From Listeria cossartiae subsp. cossartiae (lineage in GTDB: Bacteria > Bacillota > Bacilli > Lactobacillales > Listeriaceae), in the NCBI RefSeq assembly GCF_014224155.1, contig NZ_JAASUI010000001.1:1116001-1180000 (forward strand): a DNA stretch of 64,000 nt, written 5' to 3'. The notes under the pieces are model-generated. The model was given only the letters and a program-made list of their open reading frames with translations. It did no database searches and was not told the DNA's origin. Shown here piece by piece: positions 1 to 8,458 of the stretch. Numbering within the stretch: the stretch's first letter is position 1; every line of letters starts with the position of its first letter. The position numbers and the translations under genes were made by a program.

Positions 1-583
1 CAGCTGTTTTTAACCAACCGGAAAATTTCTCACAGCGAATACCCCCAGTACAATAAGTGACAATTTTTTTGTCTGCAAGTTGCTCACGATTATCTTCAAT
101 CCAACCTGGTAACTCGCGGAAATTTTGAATATCCGGACGAACAGCGCCGCGGAAATGACCGATATCAAATTCATAATCATTTCGAGCATCTAAAATCACG
201 GTATCTTCATCCAAAAGTGCTTCACGAAATTCAGCAGGTTCTAAGTAAGTACCAGTAATTTCTAACGGATTTACATCTTCTTCTAAACTTAAACTAACAA
301 TTTCAGTACGTGGTCGAACATGCATTTTCTTAAACGCATGAGAATCAGCCGCGTCAATTTTAAATACCATATCAGCGAAGCGAGCGTCATTTGCCATGTA
401 TTCGATATACTTGTTTGTTGCTTCTACTGTTCCCGAAACGGTGCCATTAATCCCCTCAGACGCCACCAAAATTCGGCCTTTCAATTCCATTTCTTTGCAA
501 GCTGCAAGATGCTGTTTTGCAAAAGTTTCTGGATCATCAATCGTTGTGTATTTGTAATATAACAACACTTGATAGTCACTCAT
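1..583 (-). CDS. trhO: tRNA uridine(34) 5-hydroxylase, rhodanese family (TrhO/UPF0176), C-terminus cut off
   Basis: This gene reads leftward off the window edge, so only its first 194 codons are present. The ATG is at 583-581 behind a GAAGGGTGAT ribosome-binding site. The N-terminal part (roughly residues 1-95) matches the small alpha/beta domain of the TrhO family, followed by a rhodanese domain. The rhodanese active-site loop [13 protein letters not shown], with its catalytic Cys, is visible just before the edge. Members hydroxylate U34 of certain tRNAs to 5-hydroxyuridine; this function is inferred from the family. It is divergent from the YitT gene, with its own promoter at 650-678. Confidence 0.9.
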   Translation of the reverse strand, partial: MSDYQVLLYYKYTTIDDPETFAKQHLAACKEMELKGRILVASEGINGTVSGTVEATNKYIEYMANDARFADMVFKIDAADSHAFKKMHVRPRTEIVSLSLEEDVNPLEITGTYLEPAEFREALLDEDTVILDARNDYEFDIGHFRGAVRPDIQNFRELPGWIEDNREQLADKKIVTYCTGGIRCEKFSGWLKTA

Positions 584-649
584 AATCTTATCACCCTTCA
601 AAATGTATTTCATGTGTAAGAATAATTCTCCACAAGTTTGCGCATTAAT

Positions 650-678
650 ACTATACTATAGCAAATTCAGACTGGCAA
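650..678 (-). promoter_or_regulatory. Sigma-A promoter of trhO
   Basis: On the minus strand TTGCCA (678-673) and TATAGT (655-650) are 17 bp apart, about 65 bp upstream of the trhO ATG. This is by sequence match only. Confidence 0.6.
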
Positions 679-720
679 GTAAGCGAACTGGGAAATAAAT
701 GCTTCTTATTATTAACTATA

Positions 721-750
721 TGTACAAGTACAAAACAGCTATGGTATACT
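721..750 (+). promoter_or_regulatory. Candidate promoter of the YitT gene, extended -10
   Basis: TGTACA (721-726) and TATACT (745-750) are separated by 18 bp, and a TGG precedes the -10 as in extended -10 promoters. The -35 match is modest. Confidence 0.5.
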
Positions 751-834
751 TATTAAATATGAAGCGAAAATTTTGTTGATGGAAACAAATCTTGTTTTCA
801 TTTCCTCAAATAAAGAATGAAGTAAGGATTGGGC

Positions 835-1761
835 GTGAGCTATGTGCAAATAAATGAATCGTTTATGGAAGAACTAGCTTTAAAAAAAGTAAAACAAGAA
901 CGCAGAAAAAGGTTAAAGTGGTTTGTGTATAAATTTTTAATGATTACCTTTGGCGCTATTTTAATGGGGGTTGGACTGGAACTTTTCCTTGTAAACAACC
1001 GAATTTTAGATGGTGGGGTCGTTGGTATTTCAATTATTATTTCGCAGTTAACACCACTGCCACTCGGGGTTTTAACCTTTGTACTTAATATTCCGTTTTT
1101 TATTATCGGTTACCGGAAAATCGGAAAAGTATTTGCCTTATTTACGTTATACGGGATTGCGGTCATGTCGATTGTAACGCTCGTTTTACATGATATGGAC
1201 CCAGTGACGGATGACTTATTGCTTGCGACTGTTTTTGGTGGCATGACACTTGGTCTTGGTGTCGGACTTGTTATTCGTAATGGCGGGGCGCTCGATGGGA
1301 CGGAAATCATTTCTATCATCATCAACGGCCGGACGCCATTTTCAACAGGACAAATTATTATGTTTATTAATATCGTCATTTTCATTGTTGCAGGGCTGGT
1401 GTTTAACTGGGACCGGGCGATGTATTCTTTAATTACATATTTCCTAGCTTATAAAGTGATTGATATTGTTATTCAAGGCGTAGATGAATCAAAAAGTGCT
1501 TTTATTATCAGCCGCTATTACGAGGAAATTGGCGCAGAAATTATGGAACAACTTGGAAAAGGGGTAACATACTTAGATGCAACTGGCGGATATTCCGGCG
1601 ATGTAAGAAAAGTAGTTTTCGTTATCGTCTCCAGATTTGAAGAAGTAAAAGTGAAAGCAATTTTGGACGAAATTGATCCAGATGCCTTTTTAGCTGTCGG
1701 AGGAAGTATGTCAGAAGTCCGCGGCGGGAAATTGATGAACACGAAAACACCACATTTGTAA
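835..1761 (+). CDS. YitT family membrane protein (DUF161 + DUF2179)
   Basis: A protein of about 308 residues with a basic N-terminus, five or six hydrophobic segments between about residues 25 and 200, and a soluble C-terminal DUF2179-type domain beginning near the motif SAFIISRYYEEI. Family members are integral membrane proteins of unknown transport or signalling role; no reaction can be assigned. I choose the GTG at 835 because AAGG at 824-827 lies 7 nt upstream. A TTG at 829 would be too close to this site, and an ATG at 865 has no ribosome-binding site. It stands alone between its own promoter and a terminator at 1769-1806. Confidence 0.85.
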   Translation: MSYVQINESFMEELALKKVKQERRKRLKWFVYKFLMITFGAILMGVGLELFLVNNRILDGGVVGISIIISQLTPLPLGVLTFVLNIPFFIIGYRKIGKVFALFTLYGIAVMSIVTLVLHDMDPVTDDLLLATVFGGMTLGLGVGLVIRNGGALDGTEIISIIINGRTPFSTGQIIMFINIVIFIVAGLVFNWDRAMYSLITYFLAYKVIDIVIQGVDESKSAFIISRYYEEIGAEIMEQLGKGVTYLDATGGYSGDVRKVVFVIVSRFEEVKVKAILDEIDPDAFLAVGGSMSEVRGGKLMNTKTPHL

Positions 1762-1768
1762 CCATACT

Positions 1769-1806
1769 AAAACCATGTATCTTTTTGTCGAGATAGGTGG
1801 TTTTTT
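1769..1806 (+). terminator. Rho-independent terminator after the YitT gene
   Basis: The arms AAAACCATGTATCT and AGATAGGTGGTTTTTT form an imperfect stem ending in a T-run. The T-run overlaps the -35 box of the following ftsK promoter. Confidence 0.7.
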
Positions 1807-1834
1807 GACGAACGGAAACATTTGTTTGTATAAT
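1805..1834 (+). promoter_or_regulatory. Sigma-A promoter of ftsK/spoIIIE
   Basis: TTGACG (1805-1810) and TATAAT (1829-1834) are 18 bp apart. Transcription would start near 1841, which argues against the upstream in-frame ATG at 1846 being the real start of the next gene. Confidence 0.75.
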
Positions 1835-1911
1835 AGGGCTATAGTATGAGCGACAGAACGAATAGATGTGCTATAATAAAACAAGCAAAAAAGGAATGGG
1901 TGGGACTTGGA

Positions 1912-4185
1912 ATGGCGACACAAAAGAAAAAAACGAGCGGACGTAAAAAATCGTCAACACGTTCAAAGAAAAAACAATCAGCCTCTTTTCGTTTAGAAAT
2001 AACAGGGGTTGTTTTGATAGCAATAGGAATAATCGGGCTTTTACAACTAGGCTTTGTCGGCCGCGGTTTTTTTGCGTTGGCTGAAATGTTTGTTGGTCTT
2101 CTAAGTTATGTATTACTAGCTGGGAGCGTGATACTTGGCGGCTACATGGTCATTAGAAGAAAAATGCCACATCTCTTTAGCAAGCGTTTAGTAGGTATTT
2201 ACCTAATTGTTTTAGGCTTTTTAACTTATATACATATGTATTTTATTATCCACAATTTAGGGGCGAATGCGTCCGTTATTTCTAGCACATGGAAATTAGT
2301 CCTAGAAAATTTATTTAGACCAAATCAAGTCGGTTTTGTTGGTGGGGGTATGATTGGAGCTGTGATTACCTCCATGACGTATTTCTTATTAGATCGCCTT
2401 GGCACAAATTTAATCGCGGCACTGCTTATTATTTATGGCTTTTCGCTTATATCTGGCATTTCCATCCGCCAATTTTTCGCAAAAGTAACAGAATTTGTCC
2501 GCTACTTATTCACAAAAGGCAAAGCGGCAACGGAAAAAGGCAAAGAAGTAAAAGCAAAACATGATAAAAAGAAAGCAGAAAAAGTTGTTGATGTGGAGCC
2601 GGAAGAGGTAATTGACCTAATAGAACCAATTCAAGAAGAAAAAGTTCCACCAATAATTTCCAATTTTAGTTCAAAAGTGGAACAAGAAAAAGCACCAGTG
2701 GAAGAAAAAACGGAACAAAAAGAACCAGATTTAGAAATGTTCCAACAAGAATCTTTCGAAAATGAGATTTATCAATTACCGCCAGTAGATATTTTGGCAC
2801 CTGCCAAAGTAACAGATCAAAGCAAAGAGTACGATCAAATCAAAATAAATGCTAAAAAACTCGAAGATACTTTTGAAAGTTTCGGAGTAAAAGCAAAAAT
2901 CACCCAAGTGCATTTAGGGCCAGCTGTTACCAAATATGAAGTACAGCCGTCTGTTGGTGTCAAAGTAAGTAAAATTGTTTCGTTGAGCGATGATATAGCA
3001 CTTGCGCTAGCGGCAAAAGATATTCGGATTGAAGCGCCAATTCCGGGGAAATCAGCTATTGGGATTGAAGTCGCGAATCAAAACGTGGCTATGGTATCGT
3101 TGCGTGAAGTATTAGAAAATAACCCTAAAAATAATCCGGAAGAAAAACTGCAAATAGCGCTCGGTCGTGATATTTCTGGTGAAGCGATGATGGCTAGCCT
3201 CGATAAAATGCCCCATTTACTTGTCGCAGGAGCAACAGGGAGCGGGAAATCGGTTTGTATTAACGGGATTATTACGAGTATTTTACTCCGTGCCAAACCG
3301 CATGAAGTGAAAATGATGATGATTGATCCAAAAATGGTCGAGCTTAATGTGTATAACGGTATTCCGCATTTGCTTGCACCAGTTGTGACTAATCCGAAAA
3401 AAGCCGCACAAGCCTTGCAAAAAGTCGTTGCTGAAATGGAGCGCCGTTATGATTTATTCTCGCATACTGGCACGCGTAATATGCAAGGTTACAACGATTA
3501 TGTGAAAAAACAAAATGAACTAAACAATGAAAAACAACCAGAGTTACCTTTTATCGTCGTTATTGTAGATGAGTTAGCTGACTTGATGATGGTTGCTTCG
3601 AACGATGTAGAGGACGCTATTACACGACTAGCACAAATGGCACGTGCGGCGGGAATACATTTAATTATCGCCACGCAGCGACCATCTGTAGACGTAATTA
3701 CAGGTGTTATTAAAGCGAACATTCCATCGCGAATAGCTTTTGCTGTATCAAGCTCGATTGATTCAAGAACAATTTTAGATATGGGCGGGGCAGAGAAATT
3801 GCTTGGTCGAGGAGATATGCTATTACTACCAGTGGGCTCAAGTAAACCAACACGTATTCAAGGGGCCTTTTTATCTGATGCAGAAGTAGAAGATGTCGTG
3901 AATTACGTTATTTCGCAACAAAAAGCACAATATAGCGAAGAAATGATTCCTGATGATATTCCGGAAGTAGAAGGAGAAGTAACGGACGAGCTTTATCACG
4001 AAGCAGTAGAACTTGTTGTAGAAATGCAAACAGCTTCCGTCTCGATGTTACAACGGAAATTCCGAATCGGCTATAACCGTGCAGCGAGATTAATTGATGA
4101 AATGGAACAAAGAGGCGTTGTTGGCCCGCATGAAGGTAGCAAGCCAAGACGAGTAAACGTTGAAATTAGTCCTGAACATGAATAA
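1912..4185 (+). CDS. ftsK: DNA translocase FtsK/SpoIIIE
   Basis: A membrane-anchored double-strand DNA pump that clears chromosomal DNA from the division septum. After a Lys/Ser-rich start come about four membrane segments (roughly residues 25-185), then an acidic/basic linker to about residue 300. The RecA-like motor carries Walker A GATGSGKS (about residues 440-447) and Walker [12 protein letters not shown]-terminal winged-helix gamma domain (about 685-750) would read KOPS/SRS-like DNA. Four membrane spans make it SpoIIIE-like rather than the soluble SftA type. The ATG at 1912 gives 757 residues; an in-frame GTG at 1900 behind AAGGA (1891-1895) is a real alternative. Confidence 0.93.
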   Translation: MATQKKKTSGRKKSSTRSKKKQSASFRLEITGVVLIAIGIIGLLQLGFVGRGFFALAEMFVGLLSYVLLAGSVILGGYMVIRRKMPHLFSKRLVGIYLIVLGFLTYIHMYFIIHNLGANASVISSTWKLVLENLFRPNQVGFVGGGMIGAVITSMTYFLLDRLGTNLIAALLIIYGFSLISGISIRQFFAKVTEFVRYLFTKGKAATEKGKEVKAKHDKKKAEKVVDVEPEEVIDLIEPIQEEKVPPIISNFSSKVEQEKAPVEEKTEQKEPDLEMFQQESFENEIYQLPPVDILAPAKVTDQSKEYDQIKINAKKLEDTFESFGVKAKITQVHLGPAVTKYEVQPSVGVKVSKIVSLSDDIALALAAKDIRIEAPIPGKSAIGIEVANQNVAMVSLREVLENNPKNNPEEKLQIALGRDISGEAMMASLDKMPHLLVAGATGSGKSVCINGIITSILLRAKPHEVKMMMIDPKMVELNVYNGIPHLLAPVVTNPKKAAQALQKVVAEMERRYDLFSHTGTRNMQGYNDYVKKQNELNNEKQPELPFIVVIVDELADLMMVASNDVEDAITRLAQMARAAGIHLIIATQRPSVDVITGVIKANIPSRIAFAVSSSIDSRTILDMGGAEKLLGRGDMLLLPVGSSKPTRIQGAFLSDAEVEDVVNYVISQQKAQYSEEMIPDDIPEVEGEVTDELYHEAVELVVEMQTASVSMLQRKFRIGYNRAARLIDEMEQRGVVGPHEGSKPRRVNVEISPEHE

Positions 4186-4190
4186 AAAAA

Positions 4191-4220
4191 GGTTGCGACG
4201 AAAAGTCGCAACCTTTTTTT
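4191..4220. terminator. Bidirectional terminator between ftsK and the P5C reductase gene
   Basis: A perfect 9-bp stem GGTTGCGAC/GTCGCAACC around GAAAA, with a T-run on the plus side and an A-run before it, serving two convergent genes. Confidence 0.9.
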
Positions 4221-5058
4221 AGGAAAGTAAATCCTTTTTTTGAGCTTGGATTTCTTTTTCGCTAGCGACATACTTTGCTTGCGTTCGGTCGAGCAGTTCA
4301 TCAAAGAATTTTGGTAATTCAGTTTGGCTCAGCTCCACGCCTTCCGCTGTGATACCGCCTTTTGTTGCAACGCGTTCAATCAAGCCGCTAAATGTATAAT
4401 CTTCCTCAACTAGCAACCTGGAAGTCCCAGCCAAAGCAACATTAATCATTTGGAAAACCTCGGCATCCGATAAAGAAGACCTTCTAAGAGCAGCTTCCAC
4501 AAATTGTTCGAAAATCGCTGCGATAATACCAGGCGAGGAGCTAGTTAAATCACTTGCAACATCCATATTTTCTTCGCGAATCGTCATCACATGTCCAAAA
4601 TGTTCAAAGGTAGTTTCCAACCAAGTGCTATTCTTGGCATCAACCGTATCAGCATGCGCAATCAACGTTGTCCCGACACCAACAGTTGTTGTGATAGAAG
4701 GAATCAGTTTACTAATTTGTAACGTAGGAGAAAGTGCTAAAATATCAGAAGTACTAACGCCAGCCGCAATAGAAATGACGTGACGTTCCGCTGTTAGTAC
4801 CGCCGAACAATCTTTTATCAGTGGTAAAACAGCAAGTGGCAAGGTACAAATAAAACTATGCGCCGCTTTTGTAAAAACTTCTGCCTCGTTACTAGCTAAT
4901 TCTGCCGTCGGATATGTATCATAAAATTGCTTAAAATGCTCATTTTTAGAATTGGAATAAAGGATGATTTCTTCGGGAGCTGCAATCTCAGTTTCTATTA
5001 TTTTAGTCGCAATTAACGATGCCATACTTCCAAAACCGATAAATCCTATTTTTGTCAT
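4219..5058 (-). CDS. Pyrroline-5-carboxylate reductase family protein
   Basis: Predicted to reduce 1-pyrroline-5-carboxylate to proline with NAD(P)H. The N-terminus shows a Rossmann nucleotide-binding motif (GFIGFGSMA), and the C-terminal half shows the helical dimerisation domain, including the segment SSPGIIAAIFEQFVEAALR. At 279 residues from the ATG at 5058 it has the usual length. This ATG is preferred over in-frame ATGs further upstream because GGCGGG lies 6 nt before it. It is a single gene convergent with ftsK. The family includes several paralogues (ProC/ProI/ProG/ComER types), so the exact physiological role is uncertain. Confidence 0.85.
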   Translation of the reverse strand: MTKIGFIGFGSMASLIATKIIETEIAAPEEIILYSNSKNEHFKQFYDTYPTAELASNEAEVFTKAAHSFICTLPLAVLPLIKDCSAVLTAERHVISIAAGVSTSDILALSPTLQISKLIPSITTTVGVGTTLIAHADTVDAKNSTWLETTFEHFGHVMTIREENMDVASDLTSSSPGIIAAIFEQFVEAALRRSSLSDAEVFQMINVALAGTSRLLVEEDYTFSGLIERVATKGGITAEGVELSQTELPKFFDELLDRTQAKYVASEKEIQAQKKDLLS

Positions 5059-5087
5059 TTTCATCCCGCCTTTCATCATTGATTTTT

Positions 5088-5116
5088 ATTATGAAGGGAA
5101 TAAAAGGGGATTGCAA
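5088..5116 (-). promoter_or_regulatory. Promoter of the P5C reductase gene
   Basis: On the minus strand TTGCAA (5116-5111) and CATAAT (5093-5088) are 17 bp apart, 30 bp upstream of the chosen ATG. Confidence 0.55.
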
Positions 5117-5198
5117 CTAAACTTGATTGTTTACTTTTTCACGTTAACGCGCTTGTGCCTAAGGATTGGCGAAAAAGCGAATGATTCCGATAGAATTA

Positions 5199-5213
5199 AA
5201 TTTTCTGAATTCA
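5199..5213 (+). promoter_or_regulatory. Possible CodY box upstream of tcsA
   Basis: AATTTTCTGAATTCA matches 11 of 15 positions of the CodY consensus AATTTTCWGAAAATT, with the first eleven all matching. The homologous nucleoside-transport operon of B. subtilis is CodY-controlled. The gap from 5059 to 5410 otherwise holds only the two promoters listed and a weak extended -10 (TGTTATATT, around 5265). Confidence 0.4.
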
Positions 5214-5361
5214 TTTGCATTAAAAATTTATGAAGTTGGTTATTTATTTATTTTATTTTCCATGTTATATTAAGAACAGTTGGAGAAGACGTTAAATGTT
5301 TTTGTGCGTTTTCTGAAAAAGGGACCATACATAATTTCTAATACGCGCCTGAATGTTTGTT

Positions 5362-5390
5362 TTGACAGATAGCTCTAACTAACATTATAT
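5362..5390 (+). promoter_or_regulatory. Sigma-A promoter of tcsA
   Basis: TTGACA (5362-5367) and TTATAT (5385-5390) are 17 bp apart, giving a leader of only about 15 nt before the GTG and its GGGAGGGG ribosome-binding site. Confidence 0.7.
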
Positions 5391-5410
5391 CTCTCGGGAG
5401 GGGTTTTAAG

Positions 5411-6484
5411 GTGAAAAAGCGTACATTTGCTTTAGCACTATCAATGATTATTGCTTCTGGCGTTATCCTAGGTGCTTGTGGTTCGAGCAGCGACGATAAA
5501 AAAAGTAGCAGTGATAAGAGCAGTAAAGATTTTACAGTAGCAATGGTTACAGATACTGGTGGCGTTGATGACCGTTCGTTTAACCAATCTGCATGGGAAG
5601 GCTTACAAAAATTTGGTAAAGCTAACGACATGGAAAAAGGTACTGATGGTTACAACTACTTGCAATCAGCTTCTGAAGCAGACTACAAAACAAACTTAAA
5701 CACTGCTGTTCGTAGCGACTATGATTTAATTTATGGAATTGGTTACAAACTGAAAGATGCAATTGAAGAAGTTTCTAAACAAAAACCTAAAAATCAATTC
5801 GCTATTGTTGATGACACAATTGATGACCGTGATAATGTAGTAAGTATTGGATTTAAAGATAACGATGGTTCTTACCTAGTTGGTGTTGTAGCCGGCTTAA
5901 CAACAAAAACAAATAAAGTTGGATTTGTTGGTGGGGTAAAAGGAACAGTTATCGACCGTTTTGAAGCTGGTTTCACTGCTGGTGTAAAAGCTGTTAATCC
6001 TAACGCACAAATTGATGTACAATATGCAAACGATTTCGCTAAAGCAGACAAAGGACAACAAATCGCTTCTTCCATGTATTCAAGTGGAGTTGACGTGATT
6101 TTCCATGCTGCTGGCGGTACTGGTAACGGTGTCTTTGCAGAAGCTAAAAACCTGAAGAAAAAAGATCCTAGCCGTGCTGTTTGGGTAATCGGTGTTGACC
6201 GTGACCAATGGGACGAAGGAAAAGTTACAGCAAACGATGGCAAAGATTACAATGTAACACTTACATCTGAAATCAAACGCGTTGATATCGCTGTTGATGA
6301 CCTTGCAACTCGTGCTAAAGCTGGAGATTTCCCAGGCGGAACTAAAATTGAATACGGTCTTGATAAAGATGCTGTAGGGCTTTCTGAACATCAAGATAAT
6401 ATTTCAAAAGACGTTTTAGCTAAAGTAGAAGAATACAAACAAAAAATCGTTGATGGGGACATTAAAGTTCCAGAAAAACCTTGA
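5411..6484 (+). CDS. tcsA: TcsA nucleoside-binding lipoprotein (BMP/PnrA family)
   Basis: A substrate-binding lipoprotein held on the outer face of the membrane. The signal peptide ends in lipobox LGAC with Cys23, followed by a Ser/Asp/Lys-rich tether. The rest is a BMP/PnrA fold with typical family motifs (DTGGVDDRSFNQSAW near the start, VGFVGG mid-protein, and VIGVDRDQ). In Listeria this protein is known as a CD4+ T-cell-stimulating antigen. The following three genes encode its ABC partner, which resembles B. subtilis NupNOPQ (guanosine uptake), so a purine-nucleoside substrate is likely. It starts at GTG 5411 and is 357 residues long. Confidence 0.93.
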   Translation: MKKRTFALALSMIIASGVILGACGSSSDDKKSSSDKSSKDFTVAMVTDTGGVDDRSFNQSAWEGLQKFGKANDMEKGTDGYNYLQSASEADYKTNLNTAVRSDYDLIYGIGYKLKDAIEEVSKQKPKNQFAIVDDTIDDRDNVVSIGFKDNDGSYLVGVVAGLTTKTNKVGFVGGVKGTVIDRFEAGFTAGVKAVNPNAQIDVQYANDFAKADKGQQIASSMYSSGVDVIFHAAGGTGNGVFAEAKNLKKKDPSRAVWVIGVDRDQWDEGKVTANDGKDYNVTLTSEIKRVDIAVDDLATRAKAGDFPGGTKIEYGLDKDAVGLSEHQDNISKDVLAKVEEYKQKIVDGDIKVPEKP

Positions 6485-6527
6485 TTTTATAGCTATAAAA
6501 ACTGAGTAATACGAACGAAGTAAAACC

Positions 6528-6568
6528 TTTTATGAAAGTCGGCATGTAATGTGTCGACTTTCATAAAA
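6528..6568 (+). other. Long perfect hairpin between tcsA and the ABC genes
   Basis: TTTTATGAAAGTCG (6528-6541) and CGACTTTCATAAAA (6555-6568) form a perfect 14-bp stem with a 13-nt loop. It is followed by A residues rather than a T-run, so it does not look like an ordinary terminator. It may stabilise the tcsA message or attenuate read-through. Confidence 0.7.
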
Positions 6569-6576
6569 AAATAACT

Positions 6577-6590
6577 TGTAAGCGTTTTAA
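6577..6590 (+). promoter_or_regulatory. Possible catabolite-responsive element (cre)
   Basis: TGTAAGCGTTTTAA matches the cre consensus TGWAANCGNTNWCA at all but one position. It lies in the 432-bp gap between tcsA and the ATPase gene. The rest of that gap (6591-6900) holds a GC-rich, potentially structured stretch (about 6805-6870) and no convincing gene. Confidence 0.4.
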
Positions 6591-6916
6591 TTTGATAGGT
6601 AAACCCTTTTACTAAAAGAAAATAATCGGTATATTGGAATTTATGATTGCAATGAATGCCATTTAGAAATAAAATAAGGAGATGGCTTTTTTAATCGCTT
6701 AAAAATGCAAGGCAAGCTTTCGTACATAGATGGTATAATAAAACGTGTTTTTACAACATACCAAAGCATTGAAGCGAGAAAGTCATTGAACAACAAACGG
6801 ATAAAAAACTCGGAACCTTCTTCGGGAGGAAGTACGGGGAGAGGCGGCGTCCTTCGAGAGAATCGCGCGTGTGGCTGTTTTTCCAGTTTGAACCAGACGA
6901 CAAGGGGAGTGAAGAA

Positions 6917-8458
6917 GTGGACTTTGTTATTGAAATGTTAGGAATCAGGAAGGAATTCTCTGGATTTGTAGCAAATGATAACATTACCTTACAGTTAAAG
7001 CAGGGAGAAATTCATGCTTTGTTAGGTGAGAATGGCGCAGGGAAATCTACGTTAATGAATGTCTTGTTTGGTCTATATGAACCAGATGGTGGCGAAATTC
7101 GTGTTCGTGGTACGAAAGAAAATATTAACAGCCCGAACAAAGCAAATGAGCTTGGAATCGGAATGGTCCATCAGCATTTCATGTTAGTGGATAAATTCAC
7201 GGTTGCAGAAAACATCATCCTTGGTAAAGAGCCAAGCAAACTCGGTGTTATCGAAAAGAAAAAAGCGATTGAAGAAATTAAAGAAATTTCTGATCGTTAC
7301 GGCTTGCGAGTGGATCCAAACGCGGTTGTGCGTGATATTTCTATCGGTATGCAACAACGTGTAGAAATTCTAAAAACACTTTATCGTGGCGCGGACATCC
7401 TCATTTTTGATGAGCCAACAGCTGTTTTAACACCCCAAGAAATCAAAGAACTAATCCAAATTATGCGTTCTCTTATCAAAGAAGGCAAATCGATCATTTT
7501 AATCACACATAAACTAAAAGAAATCATGGACGTTTGTGACCGTGTCACTGTTATCCGCCGTGGTAAAGGCATGGGTACAGTAAACGTTCCAGAAACAACA
7601 CCACAAGATTTAGCTAATTTAATGGTTGGCCGTGAAGTTGTCTTTACAACAGAAAAAATTGACGCAACTCCTGGTAAAGACGTTTTAGAAGTAAAAGATT
7701 TAGTTGTGAAAGAAAGTCGCGGCGTTGAAAGTGTTCGCGGACTTAATTTGACTGTCAGAGCTGGCGAAATCGTCGGAATAGCTGGGGTCGATGGTAATGG
7801 TCAAAGTGAACTTATTTCTGCGATTGCAGGTCTTTCTAAAGTGACTAGCGGTAGTATTCTTCTAAACGGCGAACATATCGAAAATAAAAAACCACGTAAA
7901 ATTACGGAAGCTGGTTTAGGACATATCCCAGAAGATCGTCACAAACATGGTTTAGTTCTCGAAATGTCGCTTGGAGAAAATATTGCTTTACAAACATACT
8001 ATAAAAAACCTATTTCTAGTAAAGGTTTCCTAAATCATAAAGCAATGTACGACTTTGCGCGTGAGTTAATTGAAGAATACGATGTTCGCGCAAGTAGCGA
8101 ATATGTAGCAGCAAAATCACTTTCTGGTGGTAACCAACAAAAAGCGATTATTGCAAGGGAGATAAATCGTAATCCAGATTTCTTAATTGCGGCTCAACCA
8201 ACACGTGGACTAGATGTTGGTGCAATTGAATTCATTCATAGACGCTTGATTGAACAACGAGATAAAGGAAAAGCAGTATTACTTATGTCGTTTGAATTAG
8301 ATGAAATTATGAATGTAAGTGACCGTATCGCGGTTATTTACGAAGGGAAAATCGTTGCTATTGTTGATCCGAAAGAAACAACGGAGCAAGAACTTGGTCT
8401 AATGATGGCTGGTTCATCCAAACAGGAAGCGGAAATGGGGGAGAAAGAGCATGTCTAA
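6917..8458 (+). CDS. Nucleoside ABC transporter ATP-binding protein (NupO-like)
   Basis: A fused double-ATPase subunit of a simple-sugar/nucleoside type importer, 513 residues. The first ATPase domain has Walker A GENGAGKST and Walker B ILIFDEPTA. The second has a modified Walker A (GVDGNGQSEL) and signature LSGGNQQKA, as is usual for the RbsA/NupO class. The start is GTG 6917, because AAGGGGAG lies 7 nt upstream; an upstream in-frame start at 6869 has no such site. It overlaps the next permease by 8 nt, indicating translational coupling. It is inferred to energise uptake of TcsA ligands. Confidence 0.92.
   Translation: MDFVIEMLGIRKEFSGFVANDNITLQLKQGEIHALLGENGAGKSTLMNVLFGLYEPDGGEIRVRGTKENINSPNKANELGIGMVHQHFMLVDKFTVAENIILGKEPSKLGVIEKKKAIEEIKEISDRYGLRVDPNAVVRDISIGMQQRVEILKTLYRGADILIFDEPTAVLTPQEIKELIQIMRSLIKEGKSIILITHKLKEIMDVCDRVTVIRRGKGMGTVNVPETTPQDLANLMVGREVVFTTEKIDATPGKDVLEVKDLVVKESRGVESVRGLNLTVRAGEIVGIAGVDGNGQSELISAIAGLSKVTSGSILLNGEHIENKKPRKITEAGLGHIPEDRHKHGLVLEMSLGENIALQTYYKKPISSKGFLNHKAMYDFARELIEEYDVRASSEYVAAKSLSGGNQQKAIIAREINRNPDFLIAAQPTRGLDVGAIEFIHRRLIEQRDKGKAVLLMSFELDEIMNVSDRIAVIYEGKIVAIVDPKETTEQELGLMMAGSSKQEAEMGEKEHV

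Noticed and set aside
1846-1911. 22-residue N-terminal extension of FtsK
   Set aside because: The ATG at 1846 sits only about 5 nt after the predicted transcription start and has no ribosome-binding site.
5872-6243. 123-codon minus-strand open frame inside tcsA
   Set aside because: It is antisense to a well-supported lipoprotein gene and low in complexity, with no family features.
6528-6568. Hairpin after tcsA as a simple intrinsic terminator
   Set aside because: There is no T-run after the stem in either direction; kept as a hairpin of unknown role.
6705-6941. 78-codon plus-strand open frame before the nucleoside ATPase gene
   Set aside because: It has no ribosome-binding site, it overlaps the supported GTG start at 6917 in another frame, and the peptide looks like random translation.
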